The notes below the pieces were generated by a model. It was not told where the DNA came from and searched no databases. It worked only from the letters and a program-made list of their open reading frames with translations. A program made the translations under genes and the position numbers. From NCBI GenBank assembly GCA_002780205.1, contig PEVQ01000042.1:1-5415 (forward strand): a stretch of 5,415 nt of DNA, read 5' to 3'. Origin of the DNA: Elusimicrobia bacterium CG06_land_8_20_14_3_00_38_11. GTDB lineage: Bacteria; Elusimicrobiota; UBA8919. Of the stretch, positions 1-5,415 are shown piece after piece; positions within the stretch are counted from its first letter, which is position 1, and each line of letters begins with the position of its first letter.

Positions 1-157
1 ATTTTATGTCGGAACCAAAAAAATTCAGTAAGGGAAAACATATTTATTATCAAACGAGCGAGTGAAATCAAGAACGAAGTTTTTGAATTTCCGAGCGAAC
101 GCTGATAACAAACTTGTTTATACCAAGTGGGGAAAAAATTTCAAGGAGGTAAAGACA
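1..157. other. Upstream region without a confident gene
   Basis: This stretch precedes the first well supported start codon. Frame 1 is open from the window edge to a TGA at 103-105 (34 codons). Frame 2 closes at 29-31, and frame 3 holds a 19-codon ORF at 6-65. None gives a product I recognise, so the end of an upstream gene may or may not lie here. The following ORF stays open back to a GTG at 62, but that extension looks non-coding. I see no convincing sigma-70 promoter pair. Confidence 0.4.
143..150 (+). promoter_or_regulatory. Strong Shine-Dalgarno site deciding the DUF3467 start
   Basis: AAGGAGGT is a perfect match to the anti-Shine-Dalgarno sequence and sits 7 bases before the ATG at 158. 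It shows that translation starts at 158 and not at the GTG at 62. It is the strongest ribosome binding site in the window. Confidence 0.9.
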
Positions 158-463
158 ATGTCCGAAACAGGCGAGCAGAAACCGGTTCAAATACAGATTG
201 AACTTGATGATGTAACGGCGCAAGGAAGTTATTCCAATCTTGCATTTATAACGCATAATGAGACGGAATTTGTTTTTGATTTTGTGTATGTCCAGCCGCA
301 GCAGCCGAAAGCGAAAGTGCGTGCCAGAATAATTACAAGCCCCGCCCACGCAAAAAAGTTCTTACAGGCACTTGCGGATAACATAAAAAAATACGAAGAC
401 AAATTCGGTACGGTGAGAGTTTCTTCAGAATTGGAAAGAAAAGTCGGCTTCGGTAATGCATAG
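158..463 (+). CDS. DUF3467 family protein
   Basis: A 101-residue acidic-to-neutral soluble protein of unknown function. The start is fixed by the perfect ribosome binding site just upstream. The sequence follows the DUF3467 pattern: a short polar N-terminus, a beta-rich core carrying YSNLAFITHNETEFVFDF, a proline/glutamine turn, then a strand that leads into a helix containing SPAHAKKFLQAL and NIKKYEDKFG. There is no signal peptide, membrane segment or cysteine. Length is normal for the family. No biochemical role is known to me for this family. It is followed after 10 bases by panE, so the two are probably co-transcribed, but this does not identify a function. Confidence 0.85.
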   Translation: MSETGEQKPVQIQIELDDVTAQGSYSNLAFITHNETEFVFDFVYVQPQQPKAKVRARIITSPAHAKKFLQALADNIKKYEDKFGTVRVSSELERKVGFGNA

Positions 464-473
464 ATTTCTTAAA

Positions 474-1379
474 ATGAAAATAACTATCATCGGTGCAGGT
501 GCGATGGGCACGCTTTTTGCTGGAATTTTGTCAAAAGGCGGTAATGATGTTTGTATCTTAACAAGAAATAAAAAAACAGAAAAAATACTTAAAAAAAACG
601 GAATTAGAATTTCGGGCATTACAAAAACAACCATCCCGTCTTCAAAATTAAAAATAACAACCGATCCCGCTGAAATATGCCGCCCTGACCTTATAATAAT
701 TCTTGTAAAATCCTACGATACAATTTCAACTGTTCCGTCAATAAAAAAAATGATGGGTAAAAATACGGTTATTTTAACTCTCCAAAACGGCCTCGGAAAT
801 TATGAAGTTTTCTCCGAATATTTTTATAAAAAAACGATTATCAGCGGGATTACATCGGAATCTTCAACGCTTGTAAAATCAGGCGAGATTATTCACATGG
901 GTAAAGGAGATACTATAATTGAAAAAAGCGATTTTTCCGGACAAGTCGCAGATATTTTTAATGAGTGCGGGATAAAGATAACTTTAAGCAGTAAGATTGA
1001 GTCAGTAATTTGGTCAAAACTTGTTTTGAACTGTGCAATAAATCCTGTCGCTGCGATTTCCGGCGTCAGAAACGGGGAAATAATCAATTACAAAAATCTT
1101 TTTGAGGTTGCCGTGGAGGCGGGAAAAGAGGTTGTAACAGTTGCCAAAAAGATGAAAATAAAAATTCTGTTTTCCGATGTCGCACAGAGAATAAAAAATA
1201 TATGTCTTGCAACATCAGAAAACACCAATTCAATGCTCGCTGATATTTTAGCCAAGAGAAAAACCGAGATTGACTCGCTGAACGGTGCGGTTGTAAAAAT
1301 CGCAGAAAAACTAAAAGTTCCCGTACCCGTTAATAAAAGTTTGTATGGAATTATAAGAAAACTGGAAAAATCCAATTAG
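474..1379 (+). CDS. panE: 2-dehydropantoate 2-reductase (ketopantoate reductase)
   Basis: Cytoplasmic enzyme that reduces 2-dehydropantoate to (R)-pantoate with NADPH, a step of pantothenate and coenzyme A synthesis. The 301-residue product begins with the Rossmann motif MKITIIGAGAMG (G7, G9, G12). It also has LQNG with N104, the catalytic-lysine segment WSKLVLNCAINP (K182, N186, N190), and NSMLADILAKRKTEID with E265. These correspond by recall to the Asn, Lys and Glu of the E. coli enzyme. Length is typical and both domains are complete. An in-frame ATG at 456 would add six residues and overlap the DUF3467 stop codon. I chose 474 because the family starts at the glycine-rich strand, although neither site has a clear ribosome binding site. 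Related ketopantoate reductase-like enzymes can use other 2-keto acids, so the substrate is inferred. Confidence 0.88.
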   Translation: MKITIIGAGAMGTLFAGILSKGGNDVCILTRNKKTEKILKKNGIRISGITKTTIPSSKLKITTDPAEICRPDLIIILVKSYDTISTVPSIKKMMGKNTVILTLQNGLGNYEVFSEYFYKKTIISGITSESSTLVKSGEIIHMGKGDTIIEKSDFSGQVADIFNECGIKITLSSKIESVIWSKLVLNCAINPVAAISGVRNGEIINYKNLFEVAVEAGKEVVTVAKKMKIKILFSDVAQRIKNICLATSENTNSMLADILAKRKTEIDSLNGAVVKIAEKLKVPVPVNKSLYGIIRKLEKSN

Positions 1380-1396
1380 ATCAATTGGACTAATTG
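1371..1396 (+). repeat. Overlapping inverted repeats at the panE-yggU junction
   Basis: Two alternative stems share bases. TCCAATT (1371-1377) pairs with AATTGGA (1383-1389) around a 5-base loop. CAATTAG (1373-1379, including the panE stop) pairs with CTAATTG (1390-1396). Both cannot form at once. The element lies just ahead of the yggU start at 1404. There is no U-tract, so it is not an intrinsic terminator. A role in translation or mRNA processing is possible but unproven, and AT-rich sequence makes chance pairing plausible. Confidence 0.35.
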
Positions 1397-1403
1397 AAAG
1401 TTT

Positions 1404-1625
1404 ATGATTTTACAAATCAAAGTTATCCCGAATGCAAGAAAAAACGATATAAAATTTGAGAATGCCTTGTATAAAGTTTATATTACCGCCCCTGCTGTTG
1501 ACGGAAAAGCAAATAAAAAACTGATTGAATTTCTTGCCGAACATTTTAAGGTTAGAAAAAACGAAATCTTTATAAAAAGAGGCGAAAAGTCCCGTCACAA
1601 AATCATACAGATAAATGAACAGTAA
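1404..1625 (+). CDS. yggU: YggU/DUF167 (UPF0235) family protein
   Basis: A 73-residue soluble protein of the DUF167/YggU family, whose molecular role is not established. The family pattern is clear from end to end: VIPNARKN near the N-terminus, YITAPAVDGKANKKLIEFLA in the middle, then the basic segment RGEKSRHKIIQI. Length is slightly below the usual range, with nothing missing from the core. A weak GAAAG precedes the ATG by a few bases. It starts 24 bases after panE, and its last 11 bases overlap the start of the glycosyltransferase gene, so translation of the two is probably coupled. In other bacteria this family often accompanies yggT or small operons of mixed function, so the neighbourhood says little about its job. 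Confidence 0.87.
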   Translation: MILQIKVIPNARKNDIKFENALYKVYITAPAVDGKANKKLIEFLAEHFKVRKNEIFIKRGEKSRHKIIQINEQ

Positions 1626-3450
1626 AAAGATTTTATTATTGATATTTTTTTCTGCACTTTTTTTGCGGGTTTCAAATTTTTTCAATCAAATCTATAACGG
1701 GCAAATCTTATTTTTTACAGGTGATTCCGACGCTTATTGTCATCTATTAAGAGTTCAATCAGCCATCCAAAATTTTCCGAAACTTCCTCTTTTTGAACCG
1801 TTTCTTAATTTTCCGCACGGAACACACCATTTCTGGCCCCCGGTTTTTGATTACCTAACTGCAGTTTTATGTCTAATTTTGGGATTGGGTTTCCCGTCCG
1901 TTAAACTTATTGAATGGATTTGCGCATTATTACCGCCTATAATAGGAGCCGTAACAATTTTTCCTGTTTATTTTTTTTCTAAAAATATTTTGTCGGAAAA
2001 AAATTCCATTTTTGCATCCGTCGTTTTTGCTATTATGCCTTTTCACATTTTATATACGACTTTTGCAAGATTTGACCACCATTTTGCAGAACCGTTTTTT
2101 TTCATTTTAATTATTTTGTTTTTTATTTTTGCCGTAAAAAAATCATTATTATATGCTTTTTTGTCCGGCATAATTATTTTCATATCAGTCGGGACTTGGG
2201 TCGGTTCAACAATTTTTATCTTGATTTTAGGAATATCCGTGCTTGTCAAAATGATTTTTGATATTTTGGCAAAAAAAACCTCCGATAGATTATTTCAGAC
2301 GGCAATTATAACTTATGCAACTGCTCTTTCTGGCGTGATGTTACTGCGTAATCCGTACTGGAAAAAAATTTATGCAATCTCGTTTGATACTATTTCTCTT
2401 TTTCAGCCGTATATGATATGGATTTTTTTATTGTTGTTTTTGATTTTTTATTTTTTTCAGTGCCTCGTTGTTTTTTCAAAAAAGAGAAAGTTTATAATTA
2501 TGGCAGGGTTATTTGCAGTTTTCCTGATTTTTTACGCACTACTTTTTTCGGGTGGTTTTTTGGGAGGACTTTTCGCCGGAATAAATTTTTTAAGTAGCAG
2601 TCCGCCTCAATTTTTCAGCGAATTCGGAGAATTTGAGTCATTTATTACATCTACCTCCGGAATGTTAGATATCACATTTGTTGCGGTTATATTGGTTATT
2701 GTTTTATACGGTGTCGTTGTGTTTTTAAAAGATACTGTTAAAGTTCCGGCATTTGAAAAAATATTTCTTTTAATTTCAACCGTTATATTAGGAATTTTAA
2801 CACTGAAAAGAGCAAGATTCTCCGGATTATTTTCAGTAAATTTTGCAATTCTGGTCGCCTACATTTTTGAGCAAATCCTCAAAAACGGAAAACAATCGTC
2901 GGTAAATTCAAAAATCAAAATTGAGCAAATCCTCAAAAATAAAAAACCGTTAAAAACATCAAAATTTTTAGTTTCTATCCCTGCAATTTTAATTTTTACT
3001 TTTTACGGATACGGTATTCACAAAATAACGAAAAATGATTTTAAGGAGTATTATCAGTCATTTTTATGGCTTAAAGAAAACTCGCCGAAAGTTTCTTGCA
3101 GTAATCCTGAATATGGAGTGTTACCATCGGCATCCGAATACGGCAATGGCATCGTTTATGTCGCCGAAAGACCGACCGTTGCAACCAATATGCATCTTGA
3201 GCCGCAGGGTCTTATTATACTTGAAAAGTTTTTCCTTGAAACGGATTTGAAAAAAGCAAAAAGGATTTTAAGCGAGAATAAAATCGGTTATGTGATTTTG
3301 AGCAGGACTCCATATATAGAACAAAAAGTAAAAAAAGATTCAATGTATAATAAACTATGGCAATTGGAACATTTGTCCCAATTAGAAGAAGTTTATCTTT
3401 CGCCGTCAGGGAATATAAAAATCTTTAAGAATGAAAATAATAACAAATAG
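1615..3450 (+). CDS. STT3/PglB/AglB-like oligosaccharyltransferase family membrane protein (GT66-type)
   Basis: A 611-residue integral membrane protein with about a dozen hydrophobic segments between residues 5 and 465 and a C-terminal soluble part from about 470. STT3-family proteins transfer lipid-linked glycans to asparagine on the outer face of the membrane. Visible motifs are GDSDAYCHLLR (D39, the likely first metal-binding Asp), the loop FPHGTHHFWPP, FDHHFAEP (D154, H156, E159, matching the second acidic motif), and a glutamate-containing external loop around E336. The C-terminal part begins with FLWLKENSP and contains SEYGNG followed by VAERP. At the WWD acceptor-recognition site of classical STT3 I see S505-A-S-E508-Y-G510, so the tryptophans are absent. 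Residues 419-442 hold a repeated EQILKN. Membership of the superfamily is firm, but N-glycosylation as the actual reaction is not. The ATG lies within yggU. Confidence 0.82.
   Translation: MNSKKILLLIFFSALFLRVSNFFNQIYNGQILFFTGDSDAYCHLLRVQSAIQNFPKLPLFEPFLNFPHGTHHFWPPVFDYLTAVLCLILGLGFPSVKLIEWICALLPPIIGAVTIFPVYFFSKNILSEKNSIFASVVFAIMPFHILYTTFARFDHHFAEPFFFILIILFFIFAVKKSLLYAFLSGIIIFISVGTWVGSTIFILILGISVLVKMIFDILAKKTSDRLFQTAIITYATALSGVMLLRNPYWKKIYAISFDTISLFQPYMIWIFLLLFLIFYFFQCLVVFSKKRKFIIMAGLFAVFLIFYALLFSGGFLGGLFAGINFLSSSPPQFFSEFGEFESFITSTSGMLDITFVAVILVIVLYGVVVFLKDTVKVPAFEKIFLLISTVILGILTLKRARFSGLFSVNFAILVAYIFEQILKNGKQSSVNSKIKIEQILKNKKPLKTSKFLVSIPAILIFTFYGYGIHKITKNDFKEYYQSFLWLKENSPKVSCSNPEYGVLPSASEYGNGIVYVAERPTVATNMHLEPQGLIILEKFFLETDLKKAKRILSENKIGYVILSRTPYIEQKVKKDSMYNKLWQLEHLSQLEEVYLSPSGNIKIFKNENNNK
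2867..2939 (+). repeat. 19-base direct repeat inside the glycosyltransferase gene
   Basis: The same 19 bases (TTGAGCAAATCCTCAAAAA) occur at 2867-2885 and 2921-2939, with starts exactly 54 bases apart. The period is 18 codons, so the frame is kept and EQILKN appears twice, at residues 419-424 and 437-442. It lies in a basic polar loop between predicted membrane segments, where an insertion should be tolerated. It looks like a small tandem duplication whose spacers have diverged. Confidence 0.8.
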
Positions 3451-3498
3451 ATAAATGCTTGAAGATTCCATAAGAAGACACATAAGCGGGGTATGGAC

Positions 3499-3530
3499 AA
3501 ATCACCAATGATAACTTGGTGATTTTTTAT
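3499..3530 (+). terminator. Intrinsic (rho-independent) terminator
   Basis: AAATCACCAA (3499-3508) pairs perfectly with TTGGTGATTT (3516-3525) around a 7-base loop. The second arm runs into a T-rich tract that ends near 3530. It lies 48 bases after the glycosyltransferase stop and should end the transcript of the upstream genes. The minus-strand reading lacks a long T tail, so it probably works in one direction. Confidence 0.88.
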
Positions 3531-3605
3531 TTGTGTAAAAAATCACAAACTTGTATTTTACCGACGATAATTTATCCATCGGGAATACGCCTAAAATCTT
3601 TCCTC

Positions 3606-3634
3606 TTGACAAAACTCCGAAAATACTTTATACT
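3606..3634 (+). promoter_or_regulatory. Sigma-70-type promoter of the response regulator unit
   Basis: TTGACA (3606-3611, six of six) and TATACT (3629-3634, five of six) are separated by exactly 17 bases. Transcription would begin near 3641, giving a 5' leader of roughly 35 bases before the ATG at 3678. It sits between a terminator and a gene start, as expected for a new transcription unit. I found no GG-N10-GC sigma-54 promoter pattern in 3451-3677. Confidence 0.85.
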
Positions 3635-3667
3635 TATATTGGGCTAGTTGGGATTTTTAGGATTATT

Positions 3668-3674
3668 GGGGGGG
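3668..3674 (+). promoter_or_regulatory. Seven-G tract acting as ribosome binding site
   Basis: A run of seven G bases ends 3 bases before the ATG at 3678 and is the only plausible ribosome binding sequence there. It supports 3678 over the TTG at 3648, which would have almost no leader after the predicted transcription start. A homopolymer at this place could change length by slippage and alter spacing. Confidence 0.5.
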
Positions 3675-3677
3675 CAG

Positions 3678-4274
3678 ATGAAACCATTAACAACCTATCA
3701 GATTTCACAAATGGTAAATGCGGATATTTCAACGGTTATTGATTGGATTGACAAGGGGCTGCTTAAAGCATACAAAACGCCCGGCGGGCATAGAAGGATA
3801 AAATGGAACGATTTGGTTGAGTTCCTTAAAAAATACGAAATGCCAATTCCGGATAATGTAGCGGTTGGATTGCTATCCAATGAAAAAACGGCGAATGGCA
3901 ATTCGCCCGCTACAAAAAAAATCCTTATAGTTGACGACAATGAAGATATTTTGGAGTTCATTTCCAGAGCGATTAAAAAATTTTACAAAAAAATAAAAAT
4001 TGAAACCATAACCGAGGGCTTTATAGCGGGAAAAAGAATCGCTGAGTTTAAGCCGGATTTGTTGATACTTGATATTCGGCTTCCGGGAATGAATGGTTTT
4101 GAGGTGTTGGAACATTTGGACAAATCAGAAAAAGATATGAAAATTTTAGCAATAACTGCCTATTCTTCCAAAGAAATAAAAGAAAAAATCATCAAAGCCG
4201 GCGCCGACGATTATCTGATAAAACCGTTTACGGTTGAACAACTCAAAGGAAAGATAGAAAAATTGGTAGAGTAA
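3678..4274 (+). CDS. Response regulator with N-terminal excisionase/MerR-like HTH and C-terminal receiver domain
   Basis: A 198-residue cytoplasmic DNA-binding protein. Residues 4-54 form a MerR-like/excisionase helix-turn-helix (TTYQISQMVNADISTVIDWI, then the wing TPGGHRRIKWNDL). A linker at about 55-79 follows. Residues 80-198 form a complete receiver domain: acidic pair D86-D87 after KKILIV, phosphoacceptor D132 in LILDIRLPGMNG, T160, and K182-P183 in LIKPF. All phosphorylation residues are present, so a histidine kinase should control it. The order is reversed from most response regulators, whose receiver comes first. The start at 3678 gives the family N-terminus, while a TTG at 3648 would add ten unlikely residues. 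It opens a new transcription unit and is followed directly by the sigma-54-like nuclease fusion. No kinase is visible, though the gene starting at 5367 could be one. Confidence 0.88.
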   Translation: MKPLTTYQISQMVNADISTVIDWIDKGLLKAYKTPGGHRRIKWNDLVEFLKKYEMPIPDNVAVGLLSNEKTANGNSPATKKILIVDDNEDILEFISRAIKKFYKKIKIETITEGFIAGKRIAEFKPDLLILDIRLPGMNGFEVLEHLDKSEKDMKILAITAYSSKEIKEKIIKAGADDYLIKPFTVEQLKGKIEKLVE

Positions 4275-4312
4275 AAAATACAAAAATCGGCAGCATCATC
4301 TTTGCAAATTTA

Positions 4313-5362
4313 TTGGAATTACCGTTACAGAAATACAAAGTTTTTGTTAAAAAAGTAGAAGCATCGTCGCTATTTAAAAGGGTTGTAGAAAAAGAAAAAA
4401 AATTATCTAACGGAAGGACTTTCAGCAATAAAAAATATTCTAAAAAAGTAGTGGCGGTAATATCAACCAACAACAAAAATTTCGTTATTAGATATACCGA
4501 TAATGTTCTTAACAAAATTTATATTATTTCTGGGAATTCGTCCCGCACTTGCACGCAGGCAGGGCTTAAAAATACTTCGTATCTTGCATATAAAATAAAA
4601 AGAATAAATTCAAGAAACCTGCTTACGCACAGGGTCTTAAAAGGGGTAATTAAACAACAGCGGCGGTATCTAAAAACGGGTAATATCAGTGATTTGGCAC
4701 CGTTCAGCCAGACACAATTGGTAAAAATGCTTCCCGGGTCGGTGGATATCAGTTGGATTTCCCGGTTGGTAAATAATCTTTCGGTGCTCACGCCGTTTGG
4801 CGAGGAAAAACGGTTAAGAACATTTTTTCAGACCACAAAAGATGTAAATAAAATATATCTAAAAAAGTTGTTTGAAAAAAAGTCATCTTTGACTTTTAAT
4901 GATGCTCAAATTAAGGATTTACTAAAAAATGAATTTGCTCTTTCTGTCTCAAGAAGGACAGTTTGTTATTATCGGAAAGAACTCGGAATACCGTCTTACA
5001 AAAAAAGATTATCATGCGATAGGTATTTTGCATTTGTTTCTGTCTTTTCTTGTGTTTATCCGCTACTCATTGAAACAGTAATAAAACATTCGCCTGAAAA
5101 AAACGGGGTTTATGAATTACTGACTGAAAAAGAAGCGTTTTATATAGGAAGTACAAAGAATATAAAGAAACGACTGAAAGAGCACTTAAAACACTCGAAT
5201 AAAAATGTTAAAATAAAAAAAATTCTCAAAAGTAACAACTGTTTTTTCAGATATTGTTTGTTTCAGGAAAACTGGCGAAAAAAAGAGAAGGAATTATATG
5301 ACTGTTTCCTGAAAAGATATAAGAGAGCACCCGAATGTAACCGAATAAAACCGGGGGGATAA
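4313..5362 (+). CDS. Sigma-54 (RpoN)-like DNA-binding protein fused to a GIY-YIG nuclease domain
   Basis: The ORF gives 349 residues from a TTG. The first 25 or so (LPLQKYKVFVKKVEASSLF) resemble the end of sigma-54 region I. From about 45 it follows the later part of the core-binding region, including SRNLLTHRVLKGVIKQQRRYL. An HTH follows (F131-V153, DISWISRL replacing HESTISRV), then TPFG (160-163) and the RpoN box SRRTVCYYRK (213-222, usually ARRTVAKYRE). About 100 residues of the helical core-binding part appear missing. A hydrophobic stretch (238-257) leads to a GIY-YIG domain: GVY (265-267), FYIG (276-279), R287 in KKRLKEH, E325 or E327, and N343. All expected catalytic positions are filled. 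No ordinary start or ribosome binding site exists, and the region I similarity begins upstream of 4313, so the true start is uncertain. It may act as a promoter-directed nuclease or as a divergent sigma factor. Confidence 0.78.
   Translation: MELPLQKYKVFVKKVEASSLFKRVVEKEKKLSNGRTFSNKKYSKKVVAVISTNNKNFVIRYTDNVLNKIYIISGNSSRTCTQAGLKNTSYLAYKIKRINSRNLLTHRVLKGVIKQQRRYLKTGNISDLAPFSQTQLVKMLPGSVDISWISRLVNNLSVLTPFGEEKRLRTFFQTTKDVNKIYLKKLFEKKSSLTFNDAQIKDLLKNEFALSVSRRTVCYYRKELGIPSYKKRLSCDRYFAFVSVFSCVYPLLIETVIKHSPEKNGVYELLTEKEAFYIGSTKNIKKRLKEHLKHSNKNVKIKKILKSNNCFFRYCLFQENWRKKEKELYDCFLKRYKRAPECNRIKPGG
5353..5358 (+). promoter_or_regulatory. G-tract ribosome binding site for the gene at 5367
   Basis: Six G bases end 8 bases before the ATG at 5367, a good spacing for ribosome binding. 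The same bases encode the last two glycines of the upstream fusion protein, so the two genes are tightly linked and likely share a transcript. Confidence 0.55.
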
Positions 5363-5366
5363 AAAA

Positions 5367-5415
5367 ATGGATTTGGTCTGTCAGTGGTTTCAGAATAATT
5401 TGGATATTGTGTTTT
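5367..5415 (+). CDS. Start of a further gene, truncated by the window end
   Basis: Only the first 16 codons are in the window: MDLVCQWFQNNLDIVF. The ATG follows the previous stop by 4 bases and has a G-rich ribosome binding site. The piece ends in a hydrophobic direction and resembles what I recall of N-termini ahead of a first membrane helix in sensor proteins of some uncultivated bacteria. That would fit a partner for the response regulator two genes upstream, but it rests on too few residues to assign a function. Confidence 0.6.
   Translation, partial: MDLVCQWFQNNLDIVF

Noticed and set aside
1..105. Possible end of an upstream gene in frame 1
   Set aside because: The 34 open codons show no recognisable family and other frames are equally plausible.
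62..157. N-terminal extension of the DUF3467 gene from a GTG at 62
   Set aside because: The perfect ribosome binding site at 143-150 and the family N-terminus both place the start at 158.
3035..3250. ORF in another frame within the glycosyltransferase C-terminal part
   Set aside because: It overlaps a well supported coding region and has no family signature.
3530..3549. Second weak hairpin (TTTGTG/CACAAA) after the terminator
   Set aside because: Only 6 AT-rich pairs with an 8-base loop and no T tract; probably chance.
3551..3742. A 63-codon ORF crossing the promoter and the regulator start
   Set aside because: It overlaps the sigma-70 promoter and the HTH coding region in another frame, has no ribosome binding site and encodes no recognisable domain.
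4695..4709. TGGCAC followed by a GC pair, resembling a sigma-54 -24/-12 promoter
   Set aside because: The GC is one base too close to the GG, the -12 box does not match TTGC, and the site is inside the HTH coding sequence.
1..5415. CRISPR arrays, tRNA or rRNA genes, insertion sequences
   Set aside because: No regularly spaced repeats, tRNA-like folds, terminal inverted repeats or transposase were seen on reading. The GIY-YIG gene could suggest a mobile element, but no flanking repeats or intron signs were found.

Overview
The window is AT-rich bacterial DNA with every supportable gene on the + strand, closely packed. No marker gene identifies the organism. A DUF3467 protein, a bacterial STT3-type glycosyltransferase and an HTH plus receiver response regulator together suggest a poorly cultivated lineage such as Omnitrophota or Elusimicrobiota. 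That placement is inference and of low certainty.

Bases 1-157 lie upstream of the first gene and hold no confident gene apart from a strong Shine-Dalgarno site at 143-150. From 158 to 3450 runs a tight, probably co-transcribed set: a DUF3467 protein of unknown function, ketopantoate reductase (panE, pantothenate/CoA synthesis), a YggU/DUF167 protein, and a multi-spanning STT3/PglB/AglB-like oligosaccharyltransferase homologue. Gaps are 10-24 bases, and yggU overlaps the glycosyltransferase gene by 11 bases. The set ends at a clean intrinsic terminator (3499-3530).

A near-consensus sigma-70 promoter (3606-3634) then starts a second unit. Its first gene is an orphan-type response regulator with an N-terminal excisionase/MerR-like helix-turn-helix and a C-terminal receiver domain. 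Next comes the most unusual gene of the window: a sigma-54 (RpoN)-like protein with the RpoN helix-turn-helix and RpoN box, joined at its C-terminus to a GIY-YIG nuclease domain. The sigma part appears shortened, and the gene has no ordinary start codon where its homology begins. A third gene starts at 5367 and leaves the window after 16 codons.

The second unit reads as a regulatory module: receiver-controlled DNA binding, then a protein that may pair sigma-54-type promoter recognition with DNA cleavage, then an unidentified product. How they work together is a hypothesis based on adjacency and shared direction only.
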